Positions 34,218 through 44,194 of a stretch of 64,000 nt of DNA are shown one piece after another. The notes beneath the pieces were generated by a model that did not search any database, was not told where the DNA came from, and saw nothing but the letters and a program-made list of their open reading frames with translations. How positions within the stretch are numbered: position 1 is the stretch's first letter; each line of letters opens with the position of its first letter. Position numbers and translations under genes: made by a program. This DNA comes from Noviherbaspirillum aerium (GTDB lineage Bacteria; Pseudomonadota; Gammaproteobacteria; Burkholderiales; Burkholderiaceae_D), in NCBI RefSeq assembly GCF_008929045.1, contig NZ_VFAH01000012.1, positions 118,556 to 182,555 of the forward strand, given 5' to 3'.

Positions 34218-37200
34218 ATGGTCGATATTGTTCGTCTTGGGTCTGTATTCCGCTCTCCGCAACATGAAGTGGAGCCCAATCAGTCCACCGCTGCTACGCC
34301 TCCGCCGCCAAATGCGGCTACTGATAGCAGGGAAATACCGGCTGCAGCCGCCGGCACAAATGCAGCAAAATCACGCTTCGCCTTTTCGCGGAAATTCCGA
34401 ATGGATGAATTTTCGTTGAGTCACAGGAATCATCGGCATGCGAGTGCGTTAGGTCACGGCAACATCCTTAACCTTGATAAAAGAATTGCAGGCGCGCGGA
34501 ATACGGAAAGCGCACAGAGGACGGTAACAGTGCTGCTCAATGAGCTGCTGGACAGTTCATTTTTCGCGCCACGGATATCCTTGCCTGATGCTTCCCTCGA
34601 AATGGCTCTGGCGAAATTTTGTCGTTGCCCGATAAATGCAAGCAAGACTCAGCGTAAACAGTTAAGCAACGCATTTGCCAATGACTGCATTGATCTGATC
34701 CCTCCCGAGGTGCGCCCTAGTGCTAACTCCACCACATCGATTCGAAAAAAAATTTTGCGCCAAGCAGTTTCATTTCTAAGTACCAACCGTCTAGGCCGAC
34801 TCGAATTCGTACGCAATATAAAGACACAGTTGCCTGAATTCGAAAATGCATACAAGAGTACGCGGTGTTCTACGCAGAAGATGGCTCTGGAAACCTTTAT
34901 CAAGGCATTTCCATTAACGGTGACAAAGACTGGGCGCGACCACATCGAACTTCTAAAAAGACTGGTCTTGCTGCTGCCGCATCTTGAACATCATGATATT
35001 GTCGAGCGAAACGCTCAGCGCCGTGGCGTCCTGACGCTTGAAAAGGCGCTTAAGCATCTTCCTCCTGACGGAGCGGCTGAAATAACAGCCCACCTGATGG
35101 ACTATATTACCTTCCTCAGTACTCAATACGCAAAGCGTTCAATGAGGCATATGCTTCTTCCCAAGGAAGTGAAGGTCCCGATTACTATAAGTGCATCTGC
35201 GGGGGCAGGCACGACAGGCATGCTGGCTTTGGCTGCTGGTGCTGGTTTTGCGGCAACAGGTCCGTTCATAGCAATTCCGGTGACACTGACCCTCGCTTAC
35301 CTCAGTTGGGTCAGCTGGATGGATATTGATAAGCAGGTTCAGGGCACGGCGCTATATATGCTGAAACGCCAACTGCTCAATTTACGAGAGAACTGGGGCG
35401 ATGTAAGCGAGCTTAATAAAGAAAATCTCACTAGCTCGTATAGAGCGCTGCGAAGCAACATGTCCGGATTGCAGGAAACCAGACAATATACGCGCGACCG
35501 ATTCTTTACTGACCGTAACATCGATCCGGCGACATTCAACAAGGTCGATGACCGATCGAACAGGTTTGGGCGCCTGTCAATGCAACTGCATGATCGACTT
35601 GTCGCGCCAGTCGGGTTAAGACTGCGTAGAACCTCACCTACGACGGCAAGTGAAGTTAGGCAGAACACACCGGCAACGGCCCCAGTAACGGCCCCAGTAA
35701 CGGCCCCAGTAACGGCCCCAGTAACGGCCCCAGTAACGGCCCCAGTAACGGCACCAGTACCTGAAGGCGCAAGCCCCGCCACGCGGGAACTCATAAGCTT
35801 ACTGTTCCAGTATCAAGCGCAATTCGCTGAACGAGCGCGAGGAAATGGGAAACATGAAATCATTATCGACTGGGAAAAACTTGTCGCCAAACTCGAAGCA
35901 GGCAGCGAGCGGGACGTTATTTACATATTGGCTTGTTTTAATCGGATCAAAGAATTGGCGGAATATAAACACCCCTACGCTCAACCGCGTATTCTCGAAC
36001 AAGTCATGAAAATGTGCCATGCACTGATTAATTATGACGAGGAATTCCTTGCAAGGTTCGCTCAAGTCGCGCATCTTGCCCAGACGCACTGCACCAATAA
36101 CGCACGCCAGATATTCCGGAACCTCTGGAATGCCGTCGTGGTTGAAATGGTCGACAGAAGGGAAGAAGGATTGGATACTCCTGCCGCGTTACTGAACCTT
36201 GCCCACCAAGAGTTCCGGAAGGAGTCGCTTTATCTTGCCATTCAGGCAGTCGTAGACTCTTCCGTCCCAAAAGGAATCGAAGTCGAATACCATTTTGCAG
36301 TGGAAATAGCACTGGGTCCCATTCTGGGACTGCAGGATGCCGTATCAGGGATGCATTTTGAAAATACGGTATCCGGCTGGCTCACCTTAAAAAATCTGAG
36401 CAGGATCGAGAGCAAGGCGCGACAACGCATCCAGAGTTCAGAGGAACTTATCACGTTCCTGTTGCAATACTCTCCCTTAACGGAAAGCATCAAGAATGAT
36501 CCCGAGTATGGATACGCGGAGTTGTTAAAAGAGGAAAATAACAAGAACAAGGGATTGAGGGAAGCCTATTACAAAACCCAGAGCAAGGCCTTGCCGGATA
36601 AAGGAAATCCGGAAGATGGCGCTCTAACGGCATTTAACGAAGCTGCCATCGCCTACCAGAATGCAATGCAGGCGGCCGAAATCGAGGTGCTGACACGATG
36701 CATTCAACGGCTTCTGGCTCAACATGCGGAGATAACGAACCTCGACGCTGAACCATCAATGCCTCTCGCCTCCCTCGTCGGCTGGCCTGGTGCGAAAAAA
36801 GAGACCTCTCCGGTGCAGGATAAGACCACCTCGGATGAAGACAACGATTTCGGTAGGGCGTTACGCAAGCTGTTTGGAATGGAAGACGCGGAACAGAAAG
36901 ATGAGGCGGCGCCGATCCAGCTTGACGCCGAACTGTTCAGCGCATTCCGAACCGGTATCGAGGCAGTTGCTCGCGATGACAGCATGCAGTGGAATAACAT
37001 CGGCGGCACTCTCCCTAAGCTGGGGGACGAGGCAATTGCCACATCGGCGGCACCGTTCGCGGATATGACGGCGCTGAACATGCAGTACGTCGCGCCGGCG
37101 CCTACTTCTGCACGCTTGCCGATTTCACCCATTGAATTGTCGAAAATGGGCCTTAGGCTCATTGACAATCAAGGCGGCGGTGACTGTATGCTGTACGCCC

Positions 37201-37658
37201 TGGGAGCGAATGACGAAGCAGGTGTCCGGCAAATGCGCATGGATATTGCAGATGCTGTAGGGCGGCGGATAGACACGGATGGGCAGCAGAATTACAACGC
37301 GCATCTTATTGCATCCGCACTGTCCCAGACTCCGCAAACCGCAGGCGTCGTCGTGGAATTGATGCGTGGCAGACATTCAGTGCCCAGCAGTGTTCTAGCC
37401 CAGATGGTGCGCATCCCTGGAATCTACCTCGGTGAGGATGAATTGTCCGCGTTTAGCCAGCTTGGCGAAAATCCGCCGAGTATCGTGCTGGTCGACAGTG
37501 ACGGCACGCTGGCACGTTTCCGCAATGGGATGCGGGAAGCAATTACCTATGACGAAGGGTCCAGGAGCCAGGTCTTGGCCGAGGCGATCAACAAAGCAGA
37601 CATTGCGCTATACAAGACCACGAACCACTGGCAACGTATTGCCCGCCCTGGCACCTGA
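34218..37658 (+). CDS. Large protein with C-terminal OTU-like cysteine protease domain
   Basis: This is a protein of about 1146 residues (ATG at 34218; a TTG at 34209 is an alternative). Residues 1-60 are proline/alanine-rich and probably disordered. Long helical stretches follow, with one glycine/alanine-rich hydrophobic hairpin at about 321-367 (GTTGMLALAAGAGFAATGPF and the next 20 residues). Seven TAPV repeats lie at about 487-514, then more helical sequence. The C-terminal 170 residues resemble the OTU fold: NQGGGDCMLYALGAND supplies Asp989-Cys990, MRMDIADAVGRRI is the following helix, and TNHWQRIARPG supplies His1137. The OTU Cys/His spacing and order fit. OTU enzymes cut ubiquitin chains in eukaryotes, so an exported effector is a reasonable guess. 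Base composition is more AT-rich than its neighbours, and no secretion genes adjoin it. Confidence 0.68.
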   Translation: MVDIVRLGSVFRSPQHEVEPNQSTAATPPPPNAATDSREIPAAAAGTNAAKSRFAFSRKFRMDEFSLSHRNHRHASALGHGNILNLDKRIAGARNTESAQRTVTVLLNELLDSSFFAPRISLPDASLEMALAKFCRCPINASKTQRKQLSNAFANDCIDLIPPEVRPSANSTTSIRKKILRQAVSFLSTNRLGRLEFVRNIKTQLPEFENAYKSTRCSTQKMALETFIKAFPLTVTKTGRDHIELLKRLVLLLPHLEHHDIVERNAQRRGVLTLEKALKHLPPDGAAEITAHLMDYITFLSTQYAKRSMRHMLLPKEVKVPITISASAGAGTTGMLALAAGAGFAATGPFIAIPVTLTLAYLSWVSWMDIDKQVQGTALYMLKRQLLNLRENWGDVSELNKENLTSSYRALRSNMSGLQETRQYTRDRFFTDRNIDPATFNKVDDRSNRFGRLSMQLHDRLVAPVGLRLRRTSPTTASEVRQNTPATAPVTAPVTAPVTAPVTAPVTAPVTAPVPEGASPATRELISLLFQYQAQFAERARGNGKHEIIIDWEKLVAKLEAGSERDVIYILACFNRIKELAEYKHPYAQPRILEQVMKMCHALINYDEEFLARFAQVAHLAQTHCTNNARQIFRNLWNAVVVEMVDRREEGLDTPAALLNLAHQEFRKESLYLAIQAVVDSSVPKGIEVEYHFAVEIALGPILGLQDAVSGMHFENTVSGWLTLKNLSRIESKARQRIQSSEELITFLLQYSPLTESIKNDPEYGYAELLKEENNKNKGLREAYYKTQSKALPDKGNPEDGALTAFNEAAIAYQNAMQAAEIEVLTRCIQRLLAQHAEITNLDAEPSMPLASLVGWPGAKKETSPVQDKTTSDEDNDFGRALRKLFGMEDAEQKDEAAPIQLDAELFSAFRTGIEAVARDDSMQWNNIGGTLPKLGDEAIATSAAPFADMTALNMQYVAPAPTSARLPISPIELSKMGLRLIDNQGGGDCMLYALGANDEAGVRQMRMDIADAVGRRIDTDGQQNYNAHLIASALSQTPQTAGVVVELMRGRHSVPSSVLAQMVRIPGIYLGEDELSAFSQLGENPPSIVLVDSDGTLARFRNGMREAITYDEGSRSQVLAEAINKADIALYKTTNHWQRIARPGT
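35676..35759 (+). repeat. Seven tandem 12-bp repeats inside the OTU-like gene
   Basis: The unit ACGGCCCCAGTA is repeated seven times; the last unit has one base change (ACGGCACCAGTA). In frame it encodes TAPV repeated seven times, a linker between helical domains. Because 12 is divisible by three, copy-number changes keep the frame. Confidence 0.95.
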
Positions 37659-37684
37659 AAAGCTCGCGGTACAAGTCTTCACCC

Positions 37685-37716
37685 GTCAATTGGTATGCGT
37701 TCGCAGGCCAATTGAC
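37685..37716. terminator. Inverted repeat after the OTU-like gene
   Basis: GTCAATTGG and CCAATTGAC (9-base perfect arms, 14-base loop) start 27 bases after the stop codon. No T-run follows; a weak terminator or RNA-stabilising stem is possible. Confidence 0.3.
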
Positions 37717-37900
37717 GACCTCGACGACACCGTCGAAAGGGACACCGCCGGATCTCATGTCCTTCGCAGCAATAGCTGCATTCACGCCGACGACTTATTC
37801 GAAAACCGCATAAACACCCGCAAAACTATTCGTTCTCATCCCATAAGCGTTTCTCTAACCTGTCGACATTGCAACCGAACCATGTCCAGGGAGACAAGAA

Positions 37901-38908
37901 ATGCTGCTCAAGAAACTGATACCTTCCATTCTCGCACTCGCGCTCGCCGCTCCGGCGGCCTGGGCGGCGGATGTCAATATCCTCAACGTTTCCTACGATC
38001 CGACCCGGGAACTGTACCAGGACGTCAACAAGGAGTTCGCCAAGCAATGGAAGGCGAAGAGCGGTGACAATGTCACCATCAAGCAGTCCCATGGCGGTTC
38101 CGGCAAGCAGGCGCGTTCGGTGATCGATGGCCTCGACGCCGACATCGTCACGCTTGCACTGGCTTACGACATTGATGAAATCGCCGACAAGGGCCTGCTT
38201 GCCAAAGACTGGCAGAAGCGTCTCCCGCATAACAGCTCGCCGTACACATCGACCATTGTCTTCCTCGTTCGCAAGGGCAATCCCAAGGGCATCAAGGACT
38301 GGGCCGATCTTGTAAAGCCCGGCGTCTCCGTCATCACGCCGAATCCGAAGACGTCCGGCGGCGCGCGCTGGAATTACCTCGCCGCATGGGGCTATGCGCT
38401 GAAGCAGCCCAACGGCAGCGATGCGGCCGCTAGAGAATTCGTCGGCCGCCTGTTCAAGAACGTGCCGGTGCTCGATTCCGGCGCGCGCGGTGCGACCACG
38501 ACCTTTGTCGAGCGCGGTATCGGCGACGTGCTGATCGCATGGGAAAACGAAGCCATCCTCGCCATCAAGGAACTCGGTCCGGACAAGTTCGAAGTCGTCG
38601 CGCCGCAGCAGAGCATTCTCGCCGAGCCGCCGGTAGCGGTCGTTGACAAGGTGGTCGACAAGCGCGGCACCCGCAAGGCGGCAGAAGCTTATCTGCAATT
38701 CCTGTACACCGACGCCGGACAGGAAATCGCGGCGCAGAATTACTATCGCCCTATCTCCGACAAGGTCGGAAAGAAGTATGAAGCACAGTTCCCCAAGGTG
38801 AAGCTGTTCACGATCGATGAGGTCTTCGGCGGCTGGGCCAAGGCGCAAAAGGCGCACTTCGCCGACGGCGGTTCCTTCGACCAGATCTACCAGCCCGGCC
38901 GCAAGTAA
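37901..38908 (+). CDS. sbp: Sulfate ABC transporter substrate-binding protein
   Basis: This 335-residue protein has a signal peptide ([22 protein letters not shown]). The mature domain shows the Sbp signatures [49 protein letters not shown] ([12 protein letters not shown]) and [16 protein letters not shown]. It binds sulfate or thiosulfate in the periplasm for the CysTWA importer. It is the first gene of the sulfur block, 28 bases before ssuE, and is separated from cysTWA (47460 onward) by the whole sulfonate operon. A GGGAGA ribosome site precedes the ATG. Confidence 0.93.
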   Translation: MLLKKLIPSILALALAAPAAWAADVNILNVSYDPTRELYQDVNKEFAKQWKAKSGDNVTIKQSHGGSGKQARSVIDGLDADIVTLALAYDIDEIADKGLLAKDWQKRLPHNSSPYTSTIVFLVRKGNPKGIKDWADLVKPGVSVITPNPKTSGGARWNYLAAWGYALKQPNGSDAAAREFVGRLFKNVPVLDSGARGATTTFVERGIGDVLIAWENEAILAIKELGPDKFEVVAPQQSILAEPPVAVVDKVVDKRGTRKAAEAYLQFLYTDAGQEIAAQNYYRPISDKVGKKYEAQFPKVKLFTIDEVFGGWAKAQKAHFADGGSFDQIYQPGRK

Positions 38909-38936
38909 TCAACGCCAAACCTGACCAGGAACCAAC

Positions 38937-39536
38937 ATGAGCATTCTCCTGTTAGCCGGCAGTCCGTCGCTGACGTCCCGCTCGACGCGCCTTCTGCATC
39001 ATGTCGGCGACAGGCTGGCCTCGCTCGGCCATCGCTACGGCAAGTTGCATGTGCTCGACTTGCCGGCGCGGGCTTTGCTCCAGGCCGATTTTGCCGATGC
39101 CGATATCCAGCTGGCGCAGCGGCAGGTGCGGGACGCCGAAGCCGTCGTGGTGTCCACGCCGGTCTACAAGGCGGCGTACAGCGGTGTCCTCAAGGCCTTT
39201 CTGGACTTGCTGCCGCAGGATGGACTGGCCGGCAAGCTGGTGCTGCCGCTGGCGACCGGCGGCAGCCAGTCCCACATGCTGGCGCTCGACTATGCGCTGC
39301 GGCCGGTGCTATCGGCGCTCGGGGCGAAGCATGTACTGCCCAGCATTTATGCGACCGAGGCGCAGATCGTCTGGGATGCGGAAAAGGGGCTGGCAATCGA
39401 CGCCGCGATTGTGCAGCGCGTCGCAGAGGGTGTCGAACACCTTTCCGCCAATCTGCAAGCCTTGCGCAGGGCGGATGACTTCTCTTCCATTGACTTCACT
39501 CCAATACCTTTCGCCCAGGTGCGATGTAGCGTCTGA
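38937..39536 (+). CDS. ssuE: NADPH-dependent FMN reductase SsuE
   Basis: This 199-residue flavodoxin-like protein supplies FMNH2 to the alkanesulfonate monooxygenase. The FMN loop LLAGSPSLTSRSTRLLHHV is at the N-terminus, and VVSTPVYKAAYSGVLKAFLDLLPQ is the family signature in the middle. LPLATGGSQSHMLALDYALRPV is also typical. The gene follows sbp by 28 bases and opens the ssuEADCBF set, so it is probably transcribed with sbp. Confidence 0.92.
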   Translation: MSILLLAGSPSLTSRSTRLLHHVGDRLASLGHRYGKLHVLDLPARALLQADFADADIQLAQRQVRDAEAVVVSTPVYKAAYSGVLKAFLDLLPQDGLAGKLVLPLATGGSQSHMLALDYALRPVLSALGAKHVLPSIYATEAQIVWDAEKGLAIDAAIVQRVAEGVEHLSANLQALRRADDFSSIDFTPIPFAQVRCSV

Positions 39537-39700
39537 CGCGTCGCGTCCGATGCCCGCCTGACTATCCCTTTTCCTTCAAGGCTGTCACAGCCGGCAATCA
39601 CCGCCCGAGAGGGCGGCGGGGACTTCTTTGCCCGAAAAATTCTAAGAACATCCACAACGCCAACAACACCAGGAACATGGCGAACAAGAAAGGATCACCA

Positions 39701-40675
39701 ATGAATGCGAATGACAAACGCCTTGCCAAGCGCCGCACGCTCGGCCTGCTTTCCGCCGCCGTCGGTGCGATGACCTCCGGATTGCCAGGCTGGTCCCTGG
39801 CACAGAACAGATCGACCTTGCGCATCGGCTTTCAGAAGTACGGCACCTTGACCGTTCTCAAGGCGCGCGGCACGCTGGAGAAGCGTCTCGCGGCGCATGG
39901 CGTCGATGTCAAATGGACCGAGTTTCCGGCCGGCCCGGTGCTGCTCGAAGGCCTGAACGTGGGCAGCATCGATTTCGGCACTGTAGGCGAAGCGCCGCCG
40001 ATCTTTGCCCAGGCCGCCGGCGCCAACCTGGTGTATGTCGCCAACGAGCCTCCGGCGCCGCTGTCGGAAGCGATAGTGGTGCCGAAGACGTCGACATTGA
40101 AGGCCGTCGCCGACCTGAAGGGCAAGAAGGTGGCGCTCAACAAGGGTTCGAACGTGCATTACCTGCTGGTCAAGGCGCTGGAGAAGGCCGGCCTCGAGTA
40201 CAAGGATATCCAGGTGGTATTCCTGCCGCCGTCCGACGCCCGTGCCGCGTTCGAGCGCGGCAGCGTGGATGCCTGGGTGATCTGGGATCCCTTCCTCGCG
40301 GCCGCGGAGAAGCAGCTGGGAGCGCGCATCCTCGCCGACGGCAGGGGCCTGGTGTCGAATCACCAGTTCTTCCTCGCTGCGCGTCCTTACGCGGAAAAGA
40401 ACACCGACATCATCCGCATCGTGCTCGACGAACTGGTCAAGGTGGATGAATGGAGCAGCAAGAACCTGAAGGAAGTGGCGTCCATCCTGTCGTCCCAGGT
40501 CGGGCTGCCGGCCGATGTGGTCGAACTGGCCGCAAACCGTTACAGCTATGGCGTCGCGCCGGTCGGCGAGGCGGTGCTCGCCGAGCAGCAAAAGATCGCG
40601 GATGTGTTCGCCGATCTGAAACTCATTCCGAAAAAGATCAACGTCAGCGATGCGGCGCCGGCGGCAAAGCTTTGA
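39701..40675 (+). CDS. ssuA: Aliphatic sulfonate substrate-binding protein
   Basis: This 324-residue periplasmic binding protein begins with a KRRTLGLLSAAVGAM signal, possibly twin-arginine type, ending near SLAQ. The mature chain shows LRIGFQKYGTLTVLKARGTLE, GSIDFGTVGEAPPIFAQAAGA and VALNKGSNVHYLLVKALEKAGL, as expected for SsuA. It delivers alkanesulfonates to the SsuBC importer. The open frame begins at 39677, but the ATG at 39701 has the AAAGGA site at proper spacing and gives a standard signal peptide. Confidence 0.91.
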   Translation: MNANDKRLAKRRTLGLLSAAVGAMTSGLPGWSLAQNRSTLRIGFQKYGTLTVLKARGTLEKRLAAHGVDVKWTEFPAGPVLLEGLNVGSIDFGTVGEAPPIFAQAAGANLVYVANEPPAPLSEAIVVPKTSTLKAVADLKGKKVALNKGSNVHYLLVKALEKAGLEYKDIQVVFLPPSDARAAFERGSVDAWVIWDPFLAAAEKQLGARILADGRGLVSNHQFFLAARPYAEKNTDIIRIVLDELVKVDEWSSKNLKEVASILSSQVGLPADVVELAANRYSYGVAPVGEAVLAEQQKIADVFADLKLIPKKINVSDAAPAAKL

Positions 40676-40718
40676 TGCCGCGACACGATCCCAAGCTTAA
40701 ACAGAAAAGGAACACAGC

Positions 40719-41873
40719 ATGAGCCTTGATATTTTCTGGTTTCTTCCCACGCATGGCGACAGCCGCTATCTGGGCACCACGCGCGGCGCGCGCGCAGTCA
40801 ATTACGATTATCTGAAGCAGATTGCCGTGGCCGCCGACACCAACGGTTACGACGGCGTGCTCATTCCCACGGGCCGTTCCTGCGAAGACCCATGGGTGGT
40901 GGCTTCCAGCCTGATCGGCGCCACCAACAACCTCAAGTTCCTGGTGGCGATCCGTCCCGGACTGAGCACGCCGGGACTGGCCGTGCGCACCGCCGCCACT
41001 TTCGACCGCCTGTCCAACGGACGCCTGCTGGTCAATGTCGTGACCGGCGGCGATCAGGGCGAGCTGGAAGCGGATGGCTTGTTCGCCGACCATGAGACGC
41101 GCTATGAAATTTCGTCCGAGTTCCTGCGGGTCTGGCGGTCGGCTTTGTCGGGCGAGGGCGGCCCGGGCGGCTTCGACTACGACGGCAAGCACATCAAGGT
41201 CAGGGGCGCGAAAACCTTGTTCCCGCCAGTGCAGAAGCCCTATCCGCCACTGTACTTCGGCGGCTCCTCGGAAGCCGCGCACGAGCTTGCGGCCGAACAG
41301 GTCGATGTCTATCTCACCTGGGGCGAGCCGCCCGCCGCGGTGGCGGAAAAACTTGCCGACATCCGGGCCCGCGCCGCCAGACATGGGCGCACGGTGCGTT
41401 TCGGCATCCGCCTGCATGTCATCGTGCGTGAAACGAATGAAGCCGCATGGAAGGCGGCCGAAGAATTGATCAGCCATCTCGACGACGATGTGATCGCCAA
41501 AGCGCAGGCCGCGTTCGCCAGGATGGATTCGGTCGGCCAGCAGCGCATGGCGGCGCTGCACGGCGGCCGCCGCGACAAGCTGGAAGTGTCGCCCAACCTG
41601 TGGGCCGGCGTCGGCCTGGTGCGCGGCGGGGCCGGTACGGCATTGGTCGGTGATCCGGAAACCGTTGCCGCGCGCATCAAGGAGTATGCGGACCTGGGAA
41701 TCGAAACCTTCATTCTGTCGGGCTATCCGCACCTGGAAGAGTCGTATCGATTCGCCGAGCTGGTTTTCCCGCTGATCGGCAAGTCGCGGGCGGCGCAGCG
41801 GGAAGGTTCGCTGACCGGTCCGTTTGGCGAGATGGTTGCCAGCGACATCCTGCCGAAGGTGTCGCAGAGCTGA
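40719..41873 (+). CDS. ssuD: FMNH2-dependent alkanesulfonate monooxygenase
   Basis: This 384-residue bacterial-luciferase-like enzyme has the family length and motifs: [16 protein letters not shown] at the start, [66 protein letters not shown] and [20 protein letters not shown]. It releases sulfite from alkanesulfonates in the cytoplasm using FMNH2 from SsuE. It follows ssuA by 43 bases with an AAAAGGAA ribosome site. Confidence 0.95.
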   Translation: MSLDIFWFLPTHGDSRYLGTTRGARAVNYDYLKQIAVAADTNGYDGVLIPTGRSCEDPWVVASSLIGATNNLKFLVAIRPGLSTPGLAVRTAATFDRLSNGRLLVNVVTGGDQGELEADGLFADHETRYEISSEFLRVWRSALSGEGGPGGFDYDGKHIKVRGAKTLFPPVQKPYPPLYFGGSSEAAHELAAEQVDVYLTWGEPPAAVAEKLADIRARAARHGRTVRFGIRLHVIVRETNEAAWKAAEELISHLDDDVIAKAQAAFARMDSVGQQRMAALHGGRRDKLEVSPNLWAGVGLVRGGAGTALVGDPETVAARIKEYADLGIETFILSGYPHLEESYRFAELVFPLIGKSRAAQREGSLTGPFGEMVASDILPKVSQS

Positions 41874-42065
41874 GTCGCGTGGCGAAGCCGCGTTGTCCTG
41901 ACCCATGCCGTCCATCCGTTTTCCGCAGAAGGACAGCGGGTAGCGGGGCAGGTGGCAAGGGTTCGCAGGAATGCTTGGCGCCATTGGCACCTGCGCTCCC
42001 TTCTTGTTTTCTCGAGTTGAGCGGCGGCCGGCATTGAAACAAACATAGTCGCAAGGAAGAACATC

Positions 42066-42896
42066 ATGCATGTCACCATAGCAGATTTCGAAGCGCTGAC
42101 CCCCCCGGCAAAGGCGCGAAGCAAACCCGCCTGGCTCCGCATCGGCCTGGGCAAACTGGCGCCATGGATCGTGCCGTTTGCGCTGGTGGCGATATGGCAG
42201 ATCGCGGCGCAGTTCGGCTGGCTGTCCAGCCGCATCCTTCCCGAACCGGTCGCCGTGCTCAAATCGGCGTGGACGCTGACCGCGTCCGGCGAACTCTGGC
42301 TGCATGTGAAAACCAGTGCATGGCGCGCCCTGTCCGCCTTCGCGGTGGGCGGCGGACTCGGCCTGCTGCTCGGTCTTCTGACCGGCACCTTCAGGCAGGC
42401 GGAAACCCTGCTCGACACAACGATACAGATGATCCGCAACATTCCTGCGCTGGCGCTGATTCCGCTGGTGATCCTGTGGTTCGGCATCGACGAAACCGCG
42501 AAACTGTTCCTGGTATCGATCGGGGTGTTCTTTCCGGTCTATCTTAATACCTTTCACGGTATCCGTTCGGTCGACAAGGGCCTGATCGAGATGGCGCGCA
42601 GCTACGGCCTGTCCGGCTGGGACCTGTACCGCGATGTCATTCTTCCGGGAGCGCTTCCTTCCATCCTGGTCGGCGTGCGCTTTTCGCTGGGCCTGGTGTG
42701 GGTGCTGCTGATCGTCTCCGAAACCATCTCGGCGCAATCCGGCATCGGCTACATGACGATGAATGCCCGCGAGTTCCTGCAGACCGATGTCGTGCTGGTC
42801 GGCATCCTGCTGTACGCACTGCTGGGCAAGCTGGCCGACGTGCTGGCGCGTGCGGTTGAGCGCTACACGCTGCGCTGGCATCCGGGCTATCAGTAA
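42066..42896 (+). CDS. ssuC: Sulfonate ABC transporter permease
   Basis: This 276-residue inner-membrane protein has about six hydrophobic helices. It contains the permease EAA-type loop [34 protein letters not shown]. It also shows [28 protein letters not shown], common in SsuC/TauC. It pairs with SsuB and SsuA for sulfonate uptake. Its stop overlaps a possible start of ssuB. About 190 bases separate it from ssuD, with no gene between. Confidence 0.93.
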   Translation: MHVTIADFEALTPPAKARSKPAWLRIGLGKLAPWIVPFALVAIWQIAAQFGWLSSRILPEPVAVLKSAWTLTASGELWLHVKTSAWRALSAFAVGGGLGLLLGLLTGTFRQAETLLDTTIQMIRNIPALALIPLVILWFGIDETAKLFLVSIGVFFPVYLNTFHGIRSVDKGLIEMARSYGLSGWDLYRDVILPGALPSILVGVRFSLGLVWVLLIVSETISAQSGIGYMTMNAREFLQTDVVLVGILLYALLGKLADVLARAVERYTLRWHPGYQ

Positions 42897-42934
42897 TGCC
42901 TATTGAACAACATCGTCACAGGAATCGGAACATC

Positions 42935-43798
42935 ATGATCAGCGACACAATCGAAAACCGCCGCGTGCAGGCGACGGCCGGCGAGGCAGGCAGGATAGGC
43001 GTGAGCGTCATCGTTCAGGGCGTATGGAAGTCTTACGGCGGACGCGACGTGCTCAAGGCAGTCGAGCTTCACATCGAGCCGGGCGAGTTTGTCGCCGTGG
43101 TCGGACGCAGCGGCTGCGGCAAGAGTACGCTGCTGCGCCTGGTGGCCGGCCTGGAAACGGCGGATGGCGGCGAGATCCGTTTCGGCGGCATTGATGGCAC
43201 CAGCAGCAAAAACAGCAGGGGCGGCAGGGCCGAAACGCGCATCATGTTCCAGGATTCGCGGCTGCTCCCCTGGAAGCGCGTGCGCGACAACGTTGCGCTC
43301 GGCCTGCCGGAAGGACTCCCCAAGGCAGAGCAGGCATTGCGGAAGGTCGGCCTCGGGGAACGCGGACGCGAGTGGCCGGCGGTGCTCTCCGGCGGACAGC
43401 GTCAGCGGGTTGCCCTGGCGCGTGCGCTGGTGCACGACCCGGAACTGCTGCTGCTCGATGAACCGCTGGGCGCGCTCGATGCGCTGACCCGCATCGAGAT
43501 GCAGCAGCTGATCGAGTCGCTTTGGCAGCAGCGCGGCTTTACCGCGGTGCTGGTGACGCATGACGTGCAGGAGGCTATCGCACTGGCCGACCGGGTGGTG
43601 CTCATCGAGGATGGCCGCATCACCCTGGATGAACGCATCACGCTGCCGCGTCCTCGCGCACGTGGCCATGCCGCCTTTTCGCAACTCGAGGAATTCATCC
43701 TGTCGCGCGTGCTGAAGCATCCGGCTTCGCGGCCCGACGGCGCATTGGGCGATGTGTCCTTGCACAAGACCGTCAGTCAGGTGGACTGGGCAATTTGA
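42935..43798 (+). CDS. ssuB: Sulfonate ABC transporter ATPase
   Basis: This 287-residue ABC ATPase has Walker [10 protein letters not shown], the Q-loop FQDSRLLPW, the signature [15 protein letters not shown], Walker [15 protein letters not shown] and the switch His in [15 protein letters not shown]. It powers sulfonate import through SsuC. The ATG at 42935 (MISDTIEN) is chosen for an AGGAA site; the frame also opens at 42896, overlapping the ssuC stop, which would add 13 residues. Both are plausible. Confidence 0.93.
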   Translation: MISDTIENRRVQATAGEAGRIGVSVIVQGVWKSYGGRDVLKAVELHIEPGEFVAVVGRSGCGKSTLLRLVAGLETADGGEIRFGGIDGTSSKNSRGGRAETRIMFQDSRLLPWKRVRDNVALGLPEGLPKAEQALRKVGLGERGREWPAVLSGGQRQRVALARALVHDPELLLLDEPLGALDALTRIEMQQLIESLWQQRGFTAVLVTHDVQEAIALADRVVLIEDGRITLDERITLPRPRARGHAAFSQLEEFILSRVLKHPASRPDGALGDVSLHKTVSQVDWAI

Positions 43799-43882
43799 AT
43801 GGTCCAGAGGCGAATGCTTGCCTCGCGGCTCATGAATGCAAACCCATCATCTTTTCATCAACGCTCACCATAAGGAGAAATC

Positions 43883-44098
43883 ATGAGCATCCAGGCAATC
43901 AATGTACGCAACCAGTTCCGCGGCAAGGTCAAGGCCATCATCGACGGGCCGGTGGTATCCGAAGTCGATGTCGAAACACCGGCCGGCATCGTCACTTCCG
44001 TGATCACAACCCGATCGGTACAGGATCTCGGCCTGGCGCCCGGCGTCGAAGTGGTCGCGCTGGTCAAGGCGACCGAAGTATCGATCGCCAAGCTGTAA
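43883..44098 (+). CDS. ssuF: TOBE/Mop-domain protein SsuF
   Basis: This 71-residue protein is a single Mop/TOBE domain: INVRNQFRGKVKAIIDGPVVSEVDVETPAGIVTSVIT, then LGLAPGVEVVALVKATEVSIAK. Such domains bind molybdate or related oxyanions as oligomers. In the pseudomonad ssuEADCBF operon the last gene encodes just such a protein, and it occupies the same place here, 84 bases after ssuB. Its exact role in sulfonate use is not settled. AAGGAGAAA precedes the ATG. Confidence 0.9.
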   Translation: MSIQAINVRNQFRGKVKAIIDGPVVSEVDVETPAGIVTSVITTRSVQDLGLAPGVEVVALVKATEVSIAKL

Positions 44099-44194
44099 CG
44101 ACGGTTGTAAAGACAGCTGTAAAGACTGGCCGACATGCGCACGCGTGCCCCGCCGGCTGCTTCACGTCAAACCTGCACAGCAAAGGAATCCCTC

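Noticed and set aside
37588..37785. 65-residue minus-strand frame at the end of the OTU-like gene
   Set aside because: It overlaps the OTU-like coding end and has no ribosome site or family resemblance.
40644..42881. 745-residue minus-strand open frame opposite ssuD and ssuC
   Set aside because: It is antisense to two clear genes; high GC third positions leave such frames open by chance.
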